Shown here: in pieces, positions 59,501 to 64,000 of the stretch
How positions within the stretch are numbered: position 1 is the first letter of the stretch
How the letters are laid out: the number at the start of each line of letters is the position of its first letter
Translations under genes and position numbers: made by a program
Source of the DNA: Branchiostoma floridae
Lineage: Eukaryota > Chordata > Leptocardii > Amphioxiformes > Branchiostomatidae
Assembly: GCF_000003815.2 (NCBI RefSeq)
Contig: NC_049991.1
Span: 2,843,513 to 2,907,512, forward strand
Direction: 5' to 3'
Length of the DNA: 64,000 nt
Notes under the pieces: model-generated
Database searches by the model: none
The model's input: the letters and a program-made list of their open reading frames with translations, nothing else
Told to the model about the DNA's origin: nothing

Positions 59501-62500
59501 AAGAGGAAAATATGCTGGGATTTAATTTAAATTCACGGTAGGAGGAAAAATGGTGTGTTGAGTTTTGGTTGAAACAAGGAGGTATATAATATTCATGTAG
59601 AAAACAGAACAGTTTTATGTAGCTGTAAGTTTATGATGTGGTCAGTGAAAATGTCTAACATAAAACCACCACAAACATTTTCCTTTTTATAGTAGCTCTT
59701 TTATCTGTCCATAATGATAATTATAGAAGATGAACGTTATTTTGTATTTTGTTAGACATACTATACAGGGCTCGAAATTCATTTGGGGGATTAGGTGCAC
59801 TGGTGCACCCAGCTTAAAAATTGGGTGCACCAAAACAATTTTGGGTGCACCACTTAAACTTAAGTAATAACCTAGTAATAAAACTTAGTTACAAGCTATC
59901 AAATTGTTAAACAAGTACCATGACAGACATTTTTGTTATCTTTCTAACACTTAGATGTCAAGAATATGATGTATACTAGTACACTTTGATATCTTTGCAT
60001 ACATAAACCTAAGAAAATATTTGGGTGCACATGCACCCAGTATTTCGAGCCCTGATGTAGTTATCAGATCATAGTGCAGCAACTATGACTGTCTTGAATC
60101 ATACGTTATTGGCTGTAATGTACATTTTATTTAGGACCTATTACGTGGCCAATACAATATGTCCCACTGTTGTTGACAAGAAATAACATACAACAGTGCT
60201 CTGATAGGGTCAGCCGAAGTTCACGGGACGTCTGACCCTGACCCAAATTCCCCAGCTGTTTTGAAAGATTCGATTAGGTGTAAGAGGGTCTATGGCAAAG
60301 AGTAGATGTTACATTTGTATTTCTGTTACAATTTCTTCTTGTAATTAAAAGAAACTTGCACAATAACCTATCCTTTGCTGTGTTGCTTTCTAAAGAGATT
60401 CAATGCAAAGATTTGAATTGTATGCACTACTATGCAGTACGTTTTTGTCTTGATGTACATTTTTGTATATAATAATCATTATGTTTATGGCATTGATTCA
60501 ATTTTGATGATACATATCATCTTTATCAGTACATTACATGTATGTATTGTCATAATTCACATCTTAGAAACGACAAAAATGCAGGAAAGTGTTGATACAA
60601 TTTCTAGAGCAACCTTCAAATGTAAATATAAATTGCAGGTTGTTCATAATATGTTCTAGTCATTGCTCTGGTATATATACACCATGGCTATAACATACGT
60701 CATAACTATGTCCTGACGCACTAGATAATGGTATGCAGAAAATTAGTTTACGTTGCGTAGGTAATTGACAGCGTAATGGTATAATGGCGGCACGGTCCAT
60801 TAAACCGCCAGTGTCACAATACTTTAATGGTCCATTAGTCGAATCAGGCGCCTGTTTTAGTGTTGATCTTGGGTTCGGTTCAGTGGGAGTTGTTCTAGCA
60901 CCGCATTCTTTTACTAGCTTTAGATGGCTGAGAGGTACATAAATTCTCGGACGCTCTCTCGACAGTTTGGGCGCAGTTTATTTTGGTTGACATAACTCGG
61001 AGCGCCGTAGGGTCGTAAATTGGACAGCGATAACAAAATAGTTGTGGTGTCGTGACCTACTACATGTGAAAACATGAGAGAGGTCAAAGGGCATCAGAAA
61101 AGTATCTCCTGAAGTTCATGACCATTTGACGAAAAGCCAAGACTAATTATCTGTAGTTATAGGAAATGGCGCTTTTTATTAGATGAAAACAATGATCTTC
61201 TGATAACTATAGATCATTAGAAGATATCCGGTTGTGCAACCGTGAGTTTGTAGCTTTCATCATTATGCACATGAAAAACATAGCATCATTGCAGTGATAC
61301 ATGTATGTATCAAAGTGCTGTATTTCCTCATAGAAAAAAATGATATTAGGGGCAATAAAACCTGATGACGTCATCCATATGACCCCCAAAAATTATATTT
61401 AGAAATTCTTTCATGACCATCTATCAATATTCGTTACAACTTCATTCATTAACGAGAAAACAATGGAAAATCAAAATGTCAAATAGCCGCTTTATACTTA
61501 TAGGACAGCCATACCTCAAACATGTCAAAGAAACGACCACGCTTATTGAAAAGAGTAGGGGTACTTCCCGGTGTGAGTGGTTCAAAACGTATATTCCTTT
61601 GGCTGCACTTGGGGCAATTACTGTCATATTGAGGCCACCTGAGTTAGCGTCGAATGGCAGCTCGCTCCAGACCCTTGCAATTAAGGCACGATCTACACAC
61701 AGTTTTTCCTGATATCGGCGAGCCTACAACCTCTCGCCGACAGCTTTTTTTCATCGTCTAGATGGAACTACTATATCGCCATTACGATATCGGGAAAATT
61801 TCTCCCGAAAAGTCCAGACCATTCGTACGAATACTACGATACCTTACCGATAGCTTAGCAGGAGTCCCCGTCAGCTTCGCGCGCGTGTAGACACTTCCCG
61901 ACTTCTGGAAGGCTCATTAGCATATAACGCCATGTGGAAAATTGCGCTATACGTTTATGACTGCAAGCGCCATGGGTGTCTGGCCCCCTACGTTCTAGAT
62001 CCCTCCCGACATCTCCACAGATATCGGTAAAAACTGTGTGTAGATTGGGCCTAAGCCTTGTCTATTGTAAGCTGCTCATAATCAGCCCCTGGCCGTGAAA
62101 AGAGAGTATTCAGCCCACCCAATAAGAATACTAACCTAAAGGTTGGTATTTGTGTAGTACTGTACGTTAACTTGTTTTTTCTCCCTTTCAGAGTGTGACG
62201 AAGCTGGCAGACAGTATCTTAATTGCCCTACAGGACTTGTTCTATGACAGGTAAGCTTAAACACCTATATTATTACTACTATCTCAAAGATACATAGACA
62301 TCTGAGATGATTTCTTCTCTAGAAAGTGTTGGCAAAAGCAGGGTTCGAAATAGACATACTTAGCTTGCAATTTGCACATAATCTTTGAGATTTGCATGTA
62401 AAAATTTTCTGAACTTGCAATCTTGCATGTTGAAAATACATGGCCTATGGCCACGATGCCTTTGTTTGTCTGACGGGGATCATCACCGGTTGTCAGTAGG

Positions 62501-64000
62501 TGTTATAAACAATCAAATTCGACTTTGCTGCAAACTAACATGCTGATAATGTGGATATCTTTTCAAAATTTGCAGTTCTGTCTATATTTTCATGTGCCAA
62601 TTTCAGTCCATCAACAGTGACAGAATGGGCAAAATTCTTATCCATCCAGAGCAGCAACATTCCACCAAAGTACAGAATGATGGATGGTGGCTAGAACATT
62701 GCAGTATAGACAAGTTGTATTTTGCATGTAAATATTTTAATTTAAATTGCACGTAATATTTTTGCCAACTTGCAATTTTGCATGTAGCAATAAAAAAGTA
62801 TTTCGATCCCTGGCAAAAGTACCATGAATATTGAAACTTTTGCAGTGGTTTTATTGTCATTGTGATGTCTCTACTGCAAATTGTTCATGCAGTGAATATA
62901 CAATTTTAGTATTGTATTACAGAATTGTTTCAACTGTCAATTTTAGAATATCGCAAAACCTCTTTTCCACCCTACCACCAACAAAAACACTGCAAAAGTT
63001 GATGGATTTACTACTATATGGTACAAGCTTGGTGCACATGATGATTTGATAACTATTAACATTGGTTTTGGGTATCAAGGTAGCAGAACACAATATTTAT
63101 GCGCGACCCCCGGGTCCATGACGCGGGTACATAAAGTAGTACGGATAAACTTGTTGAAGGAGAGGTTACCGTAACAACAAAGCTTCTGAAAAAAGTAGGC
63201 CGGTGCGTATTTTGGAAAAAGCCACACAAAATCACATAAAGAAAGAGTTTTTAAACATCAAATTACTGAGTTGGTCCGTCTCCTATTAAAAAAAAAACAT
63301 TACACGAGATTTGTCTGACAAAGAAAAAAAATTGTAACAGGTGGGGTTTGAACCCACGATCCACGGCTGCAGAAGCAAATTGCTATCTGCACCCAGAGCT
63401 TTGACCGCTCGGCCACGCTGACTCGATTACGTAATCAGGCGTATAGAAGGGCTATTACAAGGGTTTGGTTAAATTGACCGATCCATGCATCCGTGCACCC
63501 ATCCATGCATCCAAACGAACGGTTGAACAAACTGCTTCTGTTGATTCAAAGCCGGTGCTATGCACTGGCAAAAAGCCTTATTTGAGAGACAGTCAGATAT
63601 ATAACCTGTGCTACGTGGTTAGGGAAGCTGTTGACTCTGAGACTGTATGACGTGAAAGTTTTCTATTTCGTGTATAAATGCGCCCCATTACGCAACTACC
63701 CTTCTAGTGTGAGCCGGCTACAGTTATGTGGCCTCCACAGAGCAACGTTTCAAAGTGGGCTTGAGAAGGCATGATGCCGACAGGATTTTTTTTCTTCATA
63801 TTTTGTGACTTGTACCCTAAAAAGCTAGAAATTTGGGTCTTTCTAAAGTGGACCCTACTATATTTTCTTTTCCATGTCGAAGTCAGTCACCTTAACTATA
63901 GAAATCCCCATAGGCCAAAAACTCTGTTTTGCTACCTCAAGCAGTTTTTTGTTCCTGTTTGTCTCCAGAAATGATCAATGGACCGACGTAGTGACTTTGC
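53576..64000 (+). CDS. Unidentified gene with Arg/Ser-rich charged N-terminus (3' partial)
   Basis: Exons 53576-53960, 58110-58246, 62192-62250 and 63969 onward join in phase (1, 0, 2) and run off the window. The first 128 residues are highly charged and low complexity (RPRRQRKDKVVKD, DRPRRRRSRDRDHRRP), likely disordered. The next exons encode a conserved-looking helical stretch: HSHLFADDPRMASLMRRIY, RDDDRERRSNTFSQLREHL, QHPENKQSVTKLADSILIAL and QDLFYDRNDQW. It could be the start of a HEAT/ARM-like helical domain, but I do not recognise the family. The ATG at 53576 is the first in frame after the CpG-rich leader; an earlier start is not excluded. Introns of 4.1, 3.9 and 1.7 kb are MITE-rich. 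Confidence 0.7.
55309..55641. mobile_element. MITE, CAGGGCTCGAAAT termini, TGCAGGTA-type interior
   Basis: Begins CAGGGCTCGAAATACCACC and ends ATTTCGAGCCCTG. The interior is dominated by ACCTGCA / TGCAGGT words on both strands. The 30368-30722 element is its sibling. Confidence 0.8.
55808..56227 (-). mobile_element. MITE with AGCCTGGGTACC termini (second copy)
   Basis: Full-length inverse-orientation copy of 39775-40200. It shares the GGGTACCATCC ends and GATGACAACAGGCC, GAACCCATTCC and CGTTCCCAGACGG. It holds a short tandem duplication, GACTGTATATAGTGTATAAT, near its right end. Confidence 0.85.
56538..56896. mobile_element. MITE, CAGGGCTCGAAAT termini, GGTGCACC-type interior (copy 1)
   Basis: Ends CAGGGCTCGAAATTCATT and GTATTTCGAGCCCTG. 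The interior repeats GGTGCACC / TTGGGTGCAC. Flanking AGTAT on both sides may be part of a target duplication. Copy 2 is at 59766-60054. Confidence 0.8.
57060..57405 (-). mobile_element. MITE-like repeat, GGGGTGGGTACC family (minus)
   Basis: Reverse-orientation relative of 38991-39674. It shares CTTGGTCC, AACAAATTCCTTTATACTTA-like text, CCATTG and CTGGACCTG words, and ends CTGTACCAGTGCCTACCCC. Confidence 0.6.
58475..58832 (+). mobile_element. MITE-like repeat, GGGGTGGGTACC family (plus)
   Basis: Begins GTGGTGGGTACCGGTACAG and follows the family order (CAATGGTCCA, CTGTTTGATGGAATATC, GTCCACTGATTTTTTCAGGT). The far end is decayed. Confidence 0.6.
59766..60054. mobile_element. MITE, CAGGGCTCGAAAT termini, GGTGCACC-type interior (copy 2)
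   Basis: Nearly identical to 56538-56896 over most of its length (for example ACTTAGTTACAAG, AACAAGTACCATGACAGAC and CTTAGATGTCAAGAATATG). The interior is shortened near the right end. Confidence 0.85.
61684..62060. mobile_element. MITE with GATCTACACACAG termini
   Basis: Left end AAGGCACGATCTACACACAG and right end CTGTGTGTAGATTGGGCCT are inverted repeats with a few mismatches, followed by TTTTTCCTGATATCGG / ATATCGGTAAAAA. Non-coding. Lies 130 bp upstream of the 62192 exon. Confidence 0.75.
62339..62812. mobile_element. MITE, CAGGGTTCGAAAT termini, TTGCAATTTTGCA-type interior
   Basis: Ends CAGGGTTCGAAATAG and TATTTCGATCCCT with an exact 8-bp target duplication GGCAAAAG on both sides. This is the clearest hAT signature of the group. 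The interior repeats CTTGCAATTTTGCATGT-like words. Confidence 0.85.
63340..63426 (-). pseudogene. tRNA-Leu/Ser-like sequence, probably a pseudogene
   Basis: Minus strand reads GTCAGCGTGGCCGAGCGGTC (D-arm like), then GTGGGTTCAAACCCCAC (an intact T arm). The acceptor stem pairs at only about 4 of 7 positions. The anticodon region is replaced by a hairpin TGCAGATAGCA/TGCTTCTGCA. It therefore resembles a class II tRNA but is unlikely to be charged. Confidence 0.5.

Overview
The window is eukaryotic: genes are split by GT-AG introns, polyadenylation signals are visible, and there is dense repeat content with many short inverted-repeat transposons, LINE remnants and a tRNA-derived SINE. The domain-shuffled lectin receptor, the intronless TRIM-NHL gene and the repeat style together suggest a cephalochordate (amphioxus, Branchiostoma). 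That is an inference from gene content; no database was searched. A 100-N assembly gap lies at 4035-4134.

Layout. 1-12 kb: a 32-bp minisatellite (157-555), then a large inverted duplication. Its arms run about 1560-5370 and 7745-12068 around a 2.4-kb spacer. Both arms carry the same lectin-receptor 5' exons: the right-arm set is open, the left-arm (minus-strand) set is broken. The spacer holds a decayed copy of the 3' end of the same gene family. 9.5-22.6 kb, plus strand: one lectin-receptor gene. Fifteen exons join in consistent phase and encode NPxY-containing cytoplasmic cassettes, one membrane span, a duplicated Ser/Thr-rich stalk, a Cys module, a fucolectin-type F5/8C domain, a kringle and a C-type lectin domain. 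22.6-29.2 kb: repeats, including a fold-back element carrying a Penelope-like endonuclease fragment, a 71-bp minisatellite and a TA-flanked MITE.

29.2-37.5 kb, minus strand: a 12-exon gene for a 335-aa flavin-reductase-like (FMN-binding) protein with a mitochondrial-type N-terminus. Head to head with it, 527 bp away start to start, is MRM2 (38.0-40.7 kb, plus), the mitochondrial FtsJ-type rRNA 2'-O-methyltransferase. 41.7-42.9 kb: an inverted pair of short putative first exons, one broken. 44.0-45.0 kb, plus: the last exon of a C2H2 zinc-finger protein with a basic nuclear signal and a CtBP-binding motif. 47.2-49.4 kb, plus: an intronless 724-aa TRIM-NHL gene (RING, B-boxes, coiled coil, filamin, NHL). 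The 3' flanks of these last two genes are duplicates of each other. 50.9-53 kb: a LINE remnant and MITEs. 53.6 kb to the right edge, plus: the 5' exons of an unidentified gene with an Arg/Ser-rich N-terminus, whose long introns hold many MITEs, including several sharing a CAGGGCTCGAAAT terminus.

The genes do not form one pathway. The divergent pair may share a promoter and a mitochondrial location. The lectin receptor and TRIM gene fit innate-immune or cell-surface expansions known in amphioxus. Exon boundaries were read by eye and are supported mainly by phase agreement, by conserved domains and by exon lengths summing to whole codons.
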